DNA of 64,000 bases from Brasenia schreberi (GCA_036023115.1 JAYKKT010000037.1:744001-808000), one strand, 5' to 3'. Counted from the first letter of the stretch, positions 9,701 to 22,539 are shown. Numbers and translations are program-made. The notes: generated by a model not told the origin, from the letters alone.

Positions 9701-12700
9701 GCTTCGGTTCCTCCTCTTCCATTTTGTAAGGACGGATCCCTATGGAGACCCATAGGGGATGGGGGAACTCTTGGTCCCCATTATGGGGACAGGGGATGAA
9801 TTCTTAATCGGAGATGTGGACCTTGATCCCGGCTCCAGCCCGCCCCATGAACATCCCTAACCATATCATTATTGACATCATATATACATCACGTTAGTGC
9901 CATGTCATTGTTATGTTAACATTTTTTATGAGTCACGTTAGATCTCATGTTGACGGGTCAGACACATCAGACCTCATACTAGCGATGTTAATGAGAGGGT
10001 ACTAAATTGATAACTTTGTGAAACTTAGATGTTTTATATTATAGAAAGTAAAATACATAGTATCAAAATGGATTTTTGGTAAATCACATTGTACTAATGT
10101 GAATTTTTCTTGATTTAATTTGGAACTGGTCCTAATCCACTAAAATAGTTACAGAAGAGGCTTAAAACATAAGCTTTAAAAGTTAAATGGAGGATGGTTT
10201 AAGTCTTAAAATTTCCATCCCGATCCTTTTTGTGTTTATAAATTAATTCTATAGGACGTTCTTTGATATTTTTCAGAAACTCCTATACACTACATAGTTT
10301 TCTAGAATTTCTGTGGGGGCGGGCCACCGTTGCAGACCCGAACGTAGGTCCAGACTTATTGGCAATTTTATTCGAGTGATTGATGTCAATCACGAGAGTG
10401 GAACTTAATTTCCTTTGCTTTTCTACTGCATCGCAAAGGAGAGAGGTTTCTTTTGGTTACTGTCTGTCCCATAGAGTTCTAATTTGATCAGTTTATCGTT
10501 TGGTTATGTTCGCCATATTGCCTTTTTGAAGCAATTGGTGCTAGCATGTTCAATCTAAGGTTGAGTTTCATCTGAAATTAAAACTGTCTTCTTCATACTT
10601 ACTCGGTTTGTGCTCGAGCATATTGCCTTTTAGAAGCAATTGCACGAAACTCCTGAGTTCTCAAATGAAAATAAAGCATAATTCAGACATACAACCTCTT
10701 TCTGGGGCAAGCTTAAGCCTTTATCATACTTAGACGAGCGCTTAAACCTTAATAATTAACAATGTATACATGCTTATTAAATTGATCGTTTCTGTAATGA
10801 ACTTTAACTGAGAAGGAGGCGAGCTATTTGGCACGCGTTCTTGTTTACAGTCTGATCTGCTTGCTTTCAGACCTTTTTCTTAATTAAGCAGGGACGTTGA
10901 TCAAGTGCACTGAGATTCTTTTTTGCTAATAAAATTTGTGTTCATGCTAGAAGACTGACTCTGCATATTTTAACATTGGTATGTTGTATACCAACTAATA
11001 GCCTGTTCTTGAATATGTAGCGGACCATTCACCAAAGTGTTAACTTCAAAAAAGAGAGCCAGGATTTACTTGATTCCAAAACTCTTTTTTTCCTTTTTGG
11101 TACAGTGGGAGTCTGAAGCCAGATGGACGCCCCAGGTGTCAAACTCATGACCTTCATTCATTTTGTGAGTCGATCCCCCTAGCCAGGTGAGCTTTTCGCT
11201 TATTGATTGCGAGTGCTATCCGTAGTTGCAAAGACTAAGGGCTTGACACTACAGGTTTAGATGTAACCTTTTTTCTTGCAAGAAGCAAATCATTTTGTTT
11301 TTGTTTTCTGAAACATAAAGAAACAAATCTTGAGAAAACATAAACAAGATAAAATTCTGAATATTTAAAAGTTAATTTACTCCTGAAAAAGGTAGGTTCT
11401 GTAAAAAAGCTAATTTTGTCACCCTATTACGGTGATAGATAAATCGCGTACTTGAATGTAAATGGATAATTCTCCAACTGTGGTGCAAGTGAGGTGATCT
11501 GCTCGTGAATTACTCGAGCTCGGCTCAAGAAAAGCTCAAAATCAACTCGATCATTTGAACTCAAGCCAAGCTGAGCGAGCCACTACTTCGAGCTAATTTA
11601 CATGACCCACATTTTTTGAGCTAATTTACAGGCTCAGTTAAGCTCGATCTGATTTGAGCTCAGTGAGGTTGCTCTCTAGCAGCACTGAACTCAAACTCCC
11701 AGCGAGCCAGGATCCAGGTCCAATATTATATATATAGTGTATATATATGTGTGTGTGTGTATGTACGCATTTATATACACCTGCAGGCCTGGAGCCGGTC
11801 CAAACTAGATTGGATTCAGGTCTTGTTTCGGATCAAATTAAGTTGGTTACAGAGCCGGTTATGGTTTTTGAGTTGTTTTGGGGACATTTGATGTCCAACT
11901 CGAGTCCAGTTTGAAGTGTCAGACTCATTACAGAATGAACTTTAATGGTATACGGATTTTATTGATGTGCATTGATCAGTCTGGAGCCGTTCAAACTCTG
12001 ATCCATGCCTGCGCAGGTCTCGTTGTTGTATAGGCTATGCATTTATATTAATTTTACTTAAATAGAGATTAGATGAGGTGACTTCGAGGCATTAGGTATG
12101 GACCATTGCTTCTTGAGATAGATTTGGATATGGACTTCTGCTCAAATTAAGGTAGGGTATATGCTTTTCTTAGTAGTTATGGGTTATATGGTTTTGCTAT
12201 TTAAATTTTTTTATTAAGCTCATACTTTATTTACATGTGGTATTTTTTGTTGTTTTAGAATATGCAAATTTGATGGACTTGTGCTTGTATATGCATGATA
12301 GAGACTGTTGTTGAAAAATCTAAAATTTGTTGATTGACATTGATAAAGTTGAATTTGCTTTGTGATGAACATATTGATGAAATAACTTATGCAATTGATC
12401 GATTAGAGGGCTACAAAGAAATTGTAAACTTAATTGTGTGAAGATACTTACCATGCTAGTATAGAGACCCCACACAACTTCGAAGACAATGTTCAACATT
12501 CTCTAGAGTCCCCAGACAACAAAATTCCATGTTTCTATTGTCTCATTGTAATATCTCAGTTTTGGGAAGGCTCAAAACGACCGAAACCAAATTGGATTCA
12601 AGAACAAGGAATTTTGTTATATATAGAGACATGAATTGCGTCTCCTACCAACATAGAGATGTGGTTGAAGCATGCCTCCCTCGACAAAGTGATGCGCTTG

Positions 12701-13663
12701 TATCGTGTCTTGAGTTGAGAGCTTAAGGTCATTTTTTTGTTTTGATTTCGACCGAAAGCAAAATCAATGCAACAAATGAACGACAAAAAAATATACCAAA
12801 TTAACAAAATACCCCACCAAATCATTAAAACCCTCTTCAAATGGACCTATTCTTTTTCCTCTTCTTTTTTTTTTATGAAAGTCAAACCATTATGAGATGA
12901 TGATTGTTCAAGATCGAGCTTCAAGTCGTGGATCACCAAAGGAATGGTATAAGATGCAGTCAAGGGCATCAAGTAATTTTCGAATTTTAACATGAACAAA
13001 ATCAAAATCACAATAAAAAAAAGTGTGAATAGTGTAAAAGGTGTGAACGTTTCAATTATGAAAGTATATCGTATTACTCTCTCATTGGTAGTGTGCTCAA
13101 GAAAAACTTTGAAAACAATGAGGGACCATCCAACTCACACCCAAGAAATGCAATTCACGCTTGATTTCCCCATTGACTCCAATGCCTCTGCATCATCACA
13201 TTCGGAGCCACCAACCACTAGACATCCAAAGAAAAACACCTTTCTCTGAAAGTTGCCCGAAAAACTCATAAAATAAAAGCAAGCATTCGATGCATAAACC
13301 TATTATCTGTATTCAAATATATTTATGAACTCCATCTGAGCTTTTCCCATGGGATCCACATTCCACTACCACCACAAACCGTCAAAAAGGGTTCCGGAAT
13401 TGCAGTCTCTCTTCATTGCCCCCATCCTTGAAAAGGCACCGATCATTTCACTCCCTTGAATCAAATCAACCAAAAAGTGAACAGAAATATTTAAAGATTT
13501 TCATGTCACAGAATCACTACATATTTCTTTATTTTATCAGACATAGAGAGAGAGAGGCCCATAATCTAATAAGTGGAACAACTGACAGACAATGCACCAT
13601 GGGACTAGGGTAGTTGGTGGCCGGAGGAAACTGAGGGCTAGCAGTGTGGGGAACAGGGTAACA
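9701..13663. other. intergenic region between the CDPK fragment and the bHLH 3' end
   Basis: No gene is supported. A GC-richer block at about 9730-9862 shares its closing words (cgccccatgaacat) with about 51395-51415. A roughly 100-bp repeat at 11102-11200 has a diverged copy at 30062-30165. A run rich in gagct/agctc words lies at about 11505-11700, and TA/GT low-complexity DNA at 11726-11775. Small frames at 12434-12840 and 12992-13249 show no family signature. Part of 13260-13663 may be the 3' untranslated region of the bHLH gene. Confidence 0.4.
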
Positions 13664-13913
13664 CTATGATTGAGTACTTGGTTCTGGTTTTACTCTAGCA
13701 GAAGATGCATCTGGTGGCTGGTGTATGTGGTAGATGGCCATAGCTAGTGACATTGGCATGAGGCAGAGGTCCTTGGATTGCAAGAACTTTATCGCGGCGC
13801 CAATGTCCTCTTCCATGAGCTTAGCGACCTGCCTCTCTGTGCCGCCAGCCGACTACTTATCCCAAACATGCTGCTGCTGCTGCTCACTCGAAGCGCCACT
13901 TGCATGCATCTCC
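13664..13913 (-). pseudogene. bHLH locus exon 6 (C-terminal domain, with lesions)
   Basis: After acceptor GATACAG the exon encodes the family C-terminus: [16 protein letters not shown], then [20 protein letters not shown], ending KPEPSTQS and TAG at 13664-13666. It is 250 nt; a TGCATGCA run near 13905 looks like a 4-bp duplication, without which it would be 246 nt and in phase with exon 5. An in-frame TAG at 13853-13855 replaces the second Trp of the conserved WEKW motif (WDK-stop here). Confidence 0.85.
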
Positions 13914-15656
13914 CTGTATCTATCAGAGAAGACAAAATGTGCATAGCGATTAAGTTCAGAAAATGAACCAGAAGAAGCTAATTGCTTGCAAGAAATACTA
14001 ACATTGTCTCTCAACTAGAAAAACATCTTTTCACCTGAGGTTTGTGTTGGCCAAATTGGGAAAAGAACAATTTATTAGAAATTTAGATGGAAAATCATGT
14101 GTAGAACATAAACCAAAATTACTGAAAGAGATAAACAACTAAAAACTTCCACAGGGAGCTACTCTGAGAAAGGTAATCAACTGTGGATCCCTACCCAAGG
14201 TCGCAAAGGTTCCAAGTATCGAGCATCATGGATCACATGGGGATCTTAAAGATCCGACCGTTTCTTTATCTATGAAAAAGAATACATGCAAGAGTAAACA
14301 TAATTCATGAGAATCATGTAATTCATATCATGAGATGTTTCATTTCCTTTAACATATGATTTTCTCATTTTGCTGCCCATATGATCAATTGATCATATGA
14401 TCATGAAATTCATATCTACAAAGTAATTCTTGTTCTATAGTGGGTTGTGTTGATGCAAGACCCTGTCAGCCCATATTCAAGATCGAGATCCCATTTAAAT
14501 CATAGAAAATGTGATACTGACTTGGGATCAGAAAGTTTCAGCCTTAAAAGTGTATCAGGATTGTTGGATCTTTAGATCCAACTCAGGATCTCGACAACCA
14601 TGGTTAGCATTGATTCAGACAAAAAGACAAACTTCTACAGAGTTTTTCCTATTGTGATGATTGTGATAGATGGGAGTGGTGAACTGCTAAAGTGCCATTA
14701 TTGGTCCAAGGGTCCCAGGTTCAAACCACAATAGGGGACAGCCACCTACCGGCCTGCTTAGCTAAAAAAAGGAAGTAGAAATTAAAAAGAAAGTGTGCTT
14801 TCCAGTTCAACAATATTAAACATTTTTCCTGTTCTAAATAAGTTAGTGGCAAACAGAAAAAGCTCACAGCAGCCATCAACAGAAAGGAGCTTGTAGAGAT
14901 GTCTTGATGCTTTTCTAAAGGATACTAAGAAAATAATCTCCATCATAAATGTGCATGATGGTCACTTGCTTCGTGACATGGGGAAAAGCAAAAGTACCCT
15001 TGAAATATGTGGGCCCCAGTTCCGTTAGTCATAGGACAAATAGATACGTGGTTTTGTTATTGATAGTTACAGGTAGATTTTGCAGATGGTCCTCAAGATT
15101 CCCCAAGTTCAAAGAAGAAAAATGTCCAAGTTAACTATCTACCCTTTCACACACACACACACAGAATATATATATGCCTTTTCAAGTAATACATAGTCTG
15201 TGATACTTGTAGGATCAGAGAACAAGGGTCCATACTGGGTGAAATCCCAAGTTACTAACCTTGACTTTATAGGTTATTTGTCTATGTACGAACAGCCTGA
15301 GAGCAATTTCTCCTGGTAACAAATAGGAAGACCTGGCAATTCATAATCCATGAATGTAAGTAGGCCCTCTTATATCCTCCAAAGGTTGTACCACTTTGGA
15401 CAGCCAATGTAGGCCTGGGGTGGGGATGCAGTTATCAAATTCTATAAGAGTTTTTTCCAACCACTTGAGATGCAGTTTCCTTCATGTTATAATTAAAAAC
15501 ATAAGCACGCACAAACACTTAGTGAATAGGAACGCGAATAGCACCTATAACAGTATGGATAACAATAACCACGTCTCTGGAAAGATACTGTGGTAATCAC
15601 TTTTTCTGTTAAGAGATGGAGATACATTAAGTTGATAATATAAATAAATTAATCAC
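13914..15656 (-). other. bHLH intron 5
   Basis: A GT-AG intron of 1.74 kb. It contains a SINE-like block at about 14650-14768. Otherwise no coding signal is seen; plus-strand small frames at 14949-15134 and 15396-15596 have no family signature. Confidence 0.7.
14650..14768 (+). repeat. possible tRNA-derived SINE
   Basis: A plus-strand segment has an A-box-like stretch (gggagtggtgaactgc), then ggttcaaacc, which fits the pol III B-box consensus GGTTCRAnnCC, about 40 bp later, and a short A-rich end (ctaaaaaaagg). No target-site duplication was identified. It may be a chance match or a degraded tRNA-like repeat. Confidence 0.3.
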
Positions 15657-15735
15657 CTCAATGGTGGGAGACAGAAATGTCGGCCACAAGCTGCGTGACA
15701 CTTCCTGCTCTGCCAATCCTGCTCATGCTCAAGAC
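15657..15735 (-). pseudogene. bHLH locus exon 5 (one base too long)
   Basis: It reads VLSMSRIGRAGSVTQLVADI then SVS, matching the family's VLSMSRLGGAGAV.QLV.DIPLS, between acceptor AACAG and donor GAG|GTGATT. It is 79 nt where 78 would keep phase. After SVS the frame reads His-His-stop; one base less in the ccca run would give S-T-I-E and join exon 6 in phase. Confidence 0.82.
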
Positions 15736-16331
15736 CTGTTAAATTACTTGTAAGCTACAGTATTCAATCAAAAATAGATTTATGGCAGACAAAAAGGAGT
15801 ACTGCTATCCTTCAACTCCGAAAATGACAGAAGCCCCTCACTGTCTTCCTCATAGATGATTCTTGACTATCATACATGACCTAGAATTCCAAATATCCAT
15901 TTGATGGGGAAGTTGAAAGAGACAAAAATGATATTAAATCATTTTTCCAGCTATATCCATGACTTCATTTAAGCATTTGATGAGTGGAATTTCTAAACTA
16001 AGGCATCAACAAAATCATAAAAGAATGATCCTTATGAAGTCCAATATTTTTGAAAAATCAAGCAGAATTATTGTTCTTGTTTTGATCCCTAGATACATCC
16101 TTGTTCCTTAATATGCCAATAAACCACGTCACTTGTGATGAGGGCATGTGCACTTGTAACGGCAGCCACCGTGCATCAAATAATGGAAATAAGAGATTAC
16201 ATCCAATCATAAAGAAATTGCAGCAGGATGCAAGCATTAGTAGCTCACGCACTTGAGAGCATGTTGAACGATACAAAATGCACAAAGTGAAGTATAATGT
16301 CGCACAAACGCACTTGGAATCTGGTAGCGCA

Positions 16332-16336
16332 TATAC
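16332..16336. repeat. target-site duplication of Copia-2 (left)
   Basis: TATAC directly before the 3' LTR; the same 5 bp follows the 5' LTR at 22078-22082. Confidence 0.9.
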
Positions 16337-16766
16337 TGCTGGCTACCGGCGAAGCTCCTTCTAGTGTTCCTGCGATGATCCCAGCAATAGCCTTCTCATG
16401 TTGCGCAACTCCGATGATCAGAAGAAGACAAAGAATGGAAGATTTAAGGTATGTGTTTATGGTTTTCACACAATCTAATTTTCCCAAAGAGGGTTTCCTT
16501 TGATTTCACTCAGTTTTTCACTGAGATTTTCACTATTTTTGTGAGTGTGTGCTGCTGTGTATTTATAGAACACCGCCTGCTCCACCCTCCCGGATATCTA
16601 GGTTGGGCTTTCCGTTTTTGGAGCCCTTATCTGATCGGTTATGAAGCTCATCCGTAATAGACTGGCTGTTACGGATTAGTTTCGTAACCACCTCTACAGG
16701 AAACAACTGGATGGCCAATCCAACCGTTCCTTTGAAACTGCCGAGAATGATCATCTCGACTTTACA
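16337..16766 (-). repeat. Copia-2 3' LTR
   Basis: 430 bp, tgctgg to tttaca. The polypurine tract lies on the minus strand just beyond 16766. It contains about 60 bp (around 16655-16715) that the 5' LTR lacks. Confidence 0.9.
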
Positions 16767-18860
16767 TCTCTTACTTAGCTATTCGAGCCAAATGATATGA
16801 AATACTGGTTTTTCTCTCACTTTTGCGGGATTTTCCTAGTAATGTCATTTTATGATTGCTATTAAAATCATTACCCGTTGTGTGATTTTTTACCTACACA
16901 ACAATCAAACATATCTCAAAACCCATGTTTATAACATGTTTGTACCATGTTTTGAGAAAATATCCTTTGTTATGCCTTTAGTCAAGGGGTATGCCAACAT
17001 ATCTTGAGTTGGCATGTATGAGATGGATATTTCTTTTCGCATAATCATATCATGAACATGATGGTATTTCACCATTATATGCTTGCTTTTAGAGTTGTCA
17101 GTTCCACTCTTTATTAGAGTAATTACTGCATTGTTGTCACAATAAATGACAACCGACTCGTCAGCTATATCGAGCTTTAAATCTCATATAAAGTGGCTTA
17201 TCCAAAAGGCACTTGTTGCAACCGTATAACAAGCCACATACTCAGCTTCTTATATATGCAACGCTAGACATCCCTATTTCTTACATGCCCAAGAAACAAC
17301 TCAACCTCCTAAATAAAAATATTTGTCCTCAGGTTGATTTGTTGTCGTCTTTGCTCCCAACAAAGTAAGCATCTTAGTATCTTATCACTTTTAGTTCATC
17401 TGCTTGAAAACATAATTTGAAGTCTTTTGTTCGTTTAAGATATCTTAGAATCCTCTTTACAACTATCCAATGTTGTCATCCAGGATTACTTTGATATATG
17501 CTCACATGACTAACAACAAAACTGATATTAGGTATTGTACGTAGTATAGCATACATCAAGCTACCCATATCTTTGTATAAGAAACATTAGGCTTATCGTC
17601 TCCTTCACCAGGACAATCAACCTTGCTAAGTTTTACCCTTTTTCCAACGGGTGTATAAGTAGACTTGCATTCACCTATTTTAAACTTGTTTAGGATATGA
17701 TCAATATCTCTCTCCTAACTTCGGCATAAAAGATTAAATTCTCTATCTCGAGAAATCTTTATACCCAGGATATAGGATGCTTCTCCCAAATCCTTCATTT
17801 CAATCCTTCACTTTAAGCATGACTTGGTTTTGCCAATCATCTCATTGTCATTCCCACTCAATAATGTCATCTACATATAATGATAAGATGATAAAGTGGC
17901 TCCCACTATTCAAGACATATACACAGTGATCAAGCTCATTTGCCACAAACTCAAGTTCAATAATGACATTTTGAAAAGTTAAATACCATTGATGATGTGA
18001 TTATTTCAAGACATATAGGGATTTTTTTAATCTATATACTTTTTCTTCTTGGCCCTTAACTATGTATCATTCGGGCTACTGCATATATATGATTTCATCT
18101 AAATCTCTGTTTAGAAAAGCAGTTTTTACATCTAACTGATTTAAATCTAAATCATAATATGCAGATATCGTCAGGATTATTCTTATGGATGTAAATTTCA
18201 CAACAGAAGAAATTTCACAAGAGGAGAATATGTCAATATAATCTATCCCTTCTACGAAAATCCATTTGCAACCAACCTCACTTTAAACTTGTCGATTGAT
18301 CCATCAACCTTATATTTCTTTTTGAGAACCCATTTACATCCTATGGTTTTCCTTCCTCTTAGCAAATCAGTCAATTTCCAGACTTAGTTTTTCTCAATGG
18401 ATTCTATTTTTTTCATTGATGACTTTCTCCAAGTCTATTGCTTCAGATGAGTTAATAGCCTGTTGATAAGTCAATTTATCAGTAAGCTCATCTAAATTTA
18501 CTGAATTACACATTTCTTGTGCAAGATAAGTGTGATAATCCTTTAAGTAAGACGGTGCAGCCTTAGGCCTTTTATGTCCACTTAAAGTTTCATTTGATTC
18601 AGGAAGATCTTATATGGGTTCAAATGATGATTGATCTAGATATACTAGATCATCAGCATACTAATCATTATTCTCAACCTTAGTATCTTCTAAGAATTCA
18701 ATATCTATGCTCTCTATCAATCTATGGTCCTTATGATAAAATCGATATCCTTTCGAGCCTTTAGGATATCCGATGAATATACATCTCAATGACCTGCTGT
18801 CTAGATTGTCTTTAGACTAATCAAGGATCTCCACATGAGCAATAGATCCCCACCTCCTAA
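16767..18860 (-). pseudogene. Copia-2 reverse transcriptase and RNase H remnant
   Basis: Minus-strand RT and RNase H similarity is continuous at DNA level with Copia-3, but stops break every frame. The catalytic LYVDDI motif is still readable near 17865-17880. The RNase H end near 16930-17200 corresponds to the better-preserved RNase H region of Copia-3 (31574-31837). Confidence 0.75.
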
Positions 18861-20130
18861 GATGACCTAGGTTGGGTTTTCTTCCAAACCACATCTCATA
18901 TGGTGTAGTGAATACAACTTTACATGGAATAAAACTTTACATGGTACTCTATTAAGTATGTATATTGTTGTATTTATTGCTTCTCCCCAAAATATCTTTG
19001 ATAGACAGACATCTATTAATATTAACCTTGTCATGTTTAGTAAGGTCCTATTATATCTTTCAGCTACGTCATTTTGCTGAGGTGTCCTAGGCATTTTGTT
19101 TCGAAATACCAAAGTCTTTATAAAATTTTGCAGAGGTGTATTCACCACCTCTATATGATCTCAAGACTTTGATTGTATATCCTAGTTGATTTTCAACTTC
19201 CTGCTTATATTCTCTAAATACTTCACGTGCCTCAGATTTATATGCTAAGATATATATATATATATATATATATCTTGAGTAACCATCGATAAAGTTTATA
19301 AAATAGACCTTTCTTCGATGTGATTTTACTCTAAAGGGTCCATATAAATTAGTGTGAATAACTTCCAATAAGGTTGTTGCGCTTGTTGTCTCTTTGGAAA
19401 AAAAAAATTATCATCATTTTTCCTTGTATACAGGCTTTGCACTTGCTGAAAGTGTTTTCCTCAAACTTTAGCAGAAAGTCAAAGTTGGATAATTTCCTAA
19501 CTTTTCCATACTTAAATGCCCTAGGCGTTTATGCCATATATTGACATCAATTTTAAAGGCATAATTAATATATGCAGAAGAACTTTCAATTTCATTGATA
19601 TTTAGTTTGAATAATTCATGTTCTACATCAAATTTTCTGAAGAAAAACACTCTCCCATGCTTCCCCACAATCATTTTATAAGGAACAAACCTAACCTCAA
19701 AACCCTTCTTTACCAAGGTAGGGACCAAAACTAGATTCCGCTTTATAGATGGCATGATCAATACATCAGTCAGTACAACCGGTGTGCCTTTACATAAATT
19801 TTAAATGACCCAGTTTAAAGAACATTCGAGAAAGTGTTATTTTCCATGTATACCCGATGTTCTTCTGGTTTATATTCCTTTAGATCCATTACCCCTTTCT
19901 TGCTCTTTGAGATGTGCTTTGTCGCTCTTGAGTCAATTTACCAATCAGTTACCAGGCGGCCTATGTATAAACATTCTGATATCATGCAAATTATATCATG
20001 CTTCCCTGATTATTTGCATTATTGTTTGTTTATACTATTTTTCTTGTTGCGACATCGCTCTTGTAGTGTCTCATTTTTTAGAGCTGAAACACTTGACCCG
20101 ATAAGCGGTTTCCTACGTTTTCTTAAAAGA
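18861..20130 (-). pseudogene. Copia-2 protease/integrase remnant
   Basis: Open stretches at 19468-19761 (KKGFEVRFVPYK, then IWHKRLGHLSMEKL, the HHCC-side GAG-pre-integrase motif), 19087-19368 (EVIHTNLYGPFRVKS, then YSRYIYI) and 18867-19148 (NDVAERYNRTLLNMTR and ILNRVPCKV) follow the integrase in order but in different frames. A TA microsatellite at 19250-19273 has expanded inside the integrase reading frame. Confidence 0.8.
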
Positions 20131-20239
20131 TTGACTGCCCCTTTCGTTATTTTTGCCAAACTTTTTGTTTGGTTTTTTTTTTTTTTTTTTGGTTGGCTTT
20201 GAAGTTGGACCCTATCTCGTCTAGCACCACTAGCAATTT

Positions 20240-20840
20240 CTCTTTTTTATTTTTGTTCATGTGTTCTTGTTCAATTACTAGTTTGAGAGGTAATTCAAAA
20301 GGTTTATTTCAGGCCCTAGTCTAAGGATAGTAGTGACTATATTCCAAGATAGGGAAAAATTGTTCACTTGTAGATATTTGCATTGGTTCTGGGATGACTG
20401 ATTTGGTCACAACTAAATCACTTGCCATTACCAGCATATAGTTCACATGTTCCACTACATTATCTCCTTCTTTCATTTTATATGAGTTATATCTTTGTAA
20501 TAGTAACTGAATATGTAGTTTAGTTGTAGTGTTATATTTAGCCATTATTGAGTCAAACAACTCTTTTGCGGTCTTATTTTCTCCAAAGACCCTAATCAGA
20601 TCAACCTCCATGTATGTTAATATGATTGTTCTTGCTATCGTGTCATCTCTTAAAAATGTTCTATACATTTCTTTTTGTTGCTCTGTGGTGCCAGGTGGTA
20701 GACGCACTGTTTTCTTTAATACATACACTATACCTAAGTGTAAGAGCCAACATGATTCTCCTCTTCCACGTTTAAAAAGTTAGACCATTTAATTTTTCTG
20801 TTTTTACAATTTTATATACACATATTCTTGAATTCATTTT
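20240..20840 (-). pseudogene. Copia-2 gag remnant
   Basis: The minus-strand open stretch 20321-20728 matches Copia-3 gag: LPPGTTEQQKEMYRTFLRDD, then LTYMEVDLIRVFGE, LHIQLLLQRYNSYKMKEGDN and VVEHVNYML. Gag forms the retroelement particle. The zinc knuckle region at about 20070-20100 is degraded. Confidence 0.8.
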
Positions 20841-21670
20841 TATGTGTTTGGCAAAATTAACAATTAGATGGTCTAGTAGAAAAACATTTACCAAGCAACA
20901 AGCAACAAGCAACATATAACAAATATTTAACTAACAGAGTGTATAATATCCAACTATTGAATTTAAAATAACTCATGCAAGTTTTAACTATCATTAATGA
21001 GTTTTTAATAACTTAATTCTATCGTGGAATCAAACTGGAAATAAATCTGTAATTTTTTCCAAAAATTCCTGCCACTGATAATTTCCCCAAACAACAAGGG
21101 TAAACCAATAATTTTATCTATTTATCTGGTTTTGTAATTTTTCAAAAAGGCCAAGGACAAAACAATAAACTTGCTATCTGATTTTTCTGTAAAATTCATC
21201 ATTGATCGAAAGTAAATCTATAATTTTGTCCCTCAGTTCAAATTTATAAATTTTCAAAAAGACATGAGCAACCTTGTTTCTTAACACAGTAACAAAATTG
21301 TGAACCTTTTATCGGATAAGGGCATGAAGGTAATTCAATGTCTAGGTATTCCATAATTTCTATAAACAACTTGAGGATAACACAATCTTTTAACTTGTTT
21401 AAGGGTAAAATTGTCTTTTTACTCAAAAATATCTTAATATTTTCGTAATTTGACCCTATGGTAATTTGTAGTTTCTGAAACCGATCAGGGGCAAAATAAA
21501 CCCTATGGTAATTTGTAGTTTCTGAAACTGAACAGTGGTTTCTGACAGCCTTTTCTGGCAAAAAAAAAATGGGTGTTCTCTTTCTCAGATTCCTCTTCTT
21601 TTCTGTATATTTTTTCTTTCCCTTTTACGCACAAAAGTAATTGCGTACCTTTTTTTATAGGATAAACGAG

Positions 21671-21682
21671 GCCCTGATACCA
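21671..21682 (-). other. Copia-2 primer-binding site
   Basis: The plus strand gccctgatacca is the complement of the initiator tRNA-Met site TGGTATCAGAGC with one mismatch, directly inside the 5' LTR. Confidence 0.85.
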
Positions 21683-21683
21683 A

Positions 21684-22077
21684 TGTTGGCTACTGGTGGG
21701 GCTCCTTATGGTGTTCCTGCAATGACCCAACAATAGCCTTCTCATGTTGCGCAACTCCGATGATCGGAAGAAGACGAAGAATGAAAGATTTCGGGTATGT
21801 GTTTATTGTTTTCACACAACCTGATTTTTCCAAAGAGGGTTTCCTTTGATTTCACTCAGTTTTTCACTGTGATTTTCACTGTCTTTGTGAGCGTGTGCTG
21901 CTCTTTGTGAGCATGCGCTGCTCTGTATTTATAGAGTAGCTTCTTCTCCACACTCCTGGATATCTAGGCTGGGCTTTCCGTTTTCGGAGCCCTTATCCGA
22001 TCGGTTACGGAGCTCATCCATAACCGCCTCCACACTGTTCTTGTGAAACCGCTGAGAATGGCCATCTTGGCTTTACA
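21684..22077 (-). repeat. Copia-2 5' LTR
   Basis: 394 bp, tgttgg to tttaca. On the minus strand CTATAAATACAG (about 21923-21934) is a good TATA box. A short tandem duplication (tttgtgagc.tg.gctgctc) is present here but not in the 3' LTR. Confidence 0.9.
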
Positions 22078-22082
22078 TATAC
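22078..22082. repeat. target-site duplication of Copia-2 (right)
   Basis: TATAC, identical to 16332-16336. Confidence 0.9.
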
Positions 22083-22409
22083 ACACACCTCATATACATA
22101 CACACTTAAAGCCAGGTGCAAGCAAAACCAAACCAAGTCTTAAACTAAACATTAAAATTCCAATTCTTGGTTTGCCAATGGTGTCTGCTGAGGAGGTCCT
22201 TTATATATATACAAAGACATTTAGATCAACCAAAAAGAAACCAAGCGTTCTCCCTCACTGAATGGGGTTGTTTCCTTTCAACACTCGTAGGGCTTTCTTC
22301 ATCTTCTCATGAAGTGTTGACATTCAATAGTAGGTATACACACGCGCGCACACAGAGAGAGAGAGAGAGAGGAAAGTTTCACCAACTAATGCAGAAGGTG
22401 CAACATTAC

Positions 22410-22475
22410 ATTCACTTGTAGCCTGAGAAATTTGACATAATCCATAATTTCATAAGGCATGGCTGCTCTGTCTGT
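22410..22475 (-). pseudogene. bHLH locus exon 4 (helix 2)
   Basis: It has 22 codons between acceptor TTATGCAG and donor AAT|GTAATG. It reads TDRAAMPYEIMDYVKFLRLQ then VN, where the family has TDRAAMLDEI.DYVKFLRLQ then VK. The Leu-Asp to Pro-Tyr change puts a helix-breaking proline at the start of helix 2. Confidence 0.88.
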
Positions 22476-22539
22476 CTGCATAAGGAAGAAGATGATAAAT
22501 TAATGAAGCTTACATTACCTATAGACATATACACGTAAA

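Larger units (their letters stand above)
16337..22077 (-). mobile_element. Copia-2, near-complete copia-type LTR retrotransposon in bHLH intron 4
   Basis: Two TG...CA LTRs (16337-16766 and 21684-22077) are flanked by the perfect duplication TATAC. A primer-binding site (complement gccctgatacca) lies beside the 5' LTR. Minus-strand gag, integrase, RT and RNase H debris lies between them in the normal copia order. Frames are broken by stops and frameshifts. It lies wholly inside intron 4 of the bHLH locus, 334 bp from exon 4, in the same orientation as that gene. Its LTRs differ by many substitutions and by an indel of several tens of bp, so the insertion is not recent. Confidence 0.92.

Noticed and set aside
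19805..20202. Plus-strand frames of 99 and 122 codons
   Set aside because: They are antisense to the protease/zinc-knuckle region of Copia-2, which matches Copia-3 on the minus strand.
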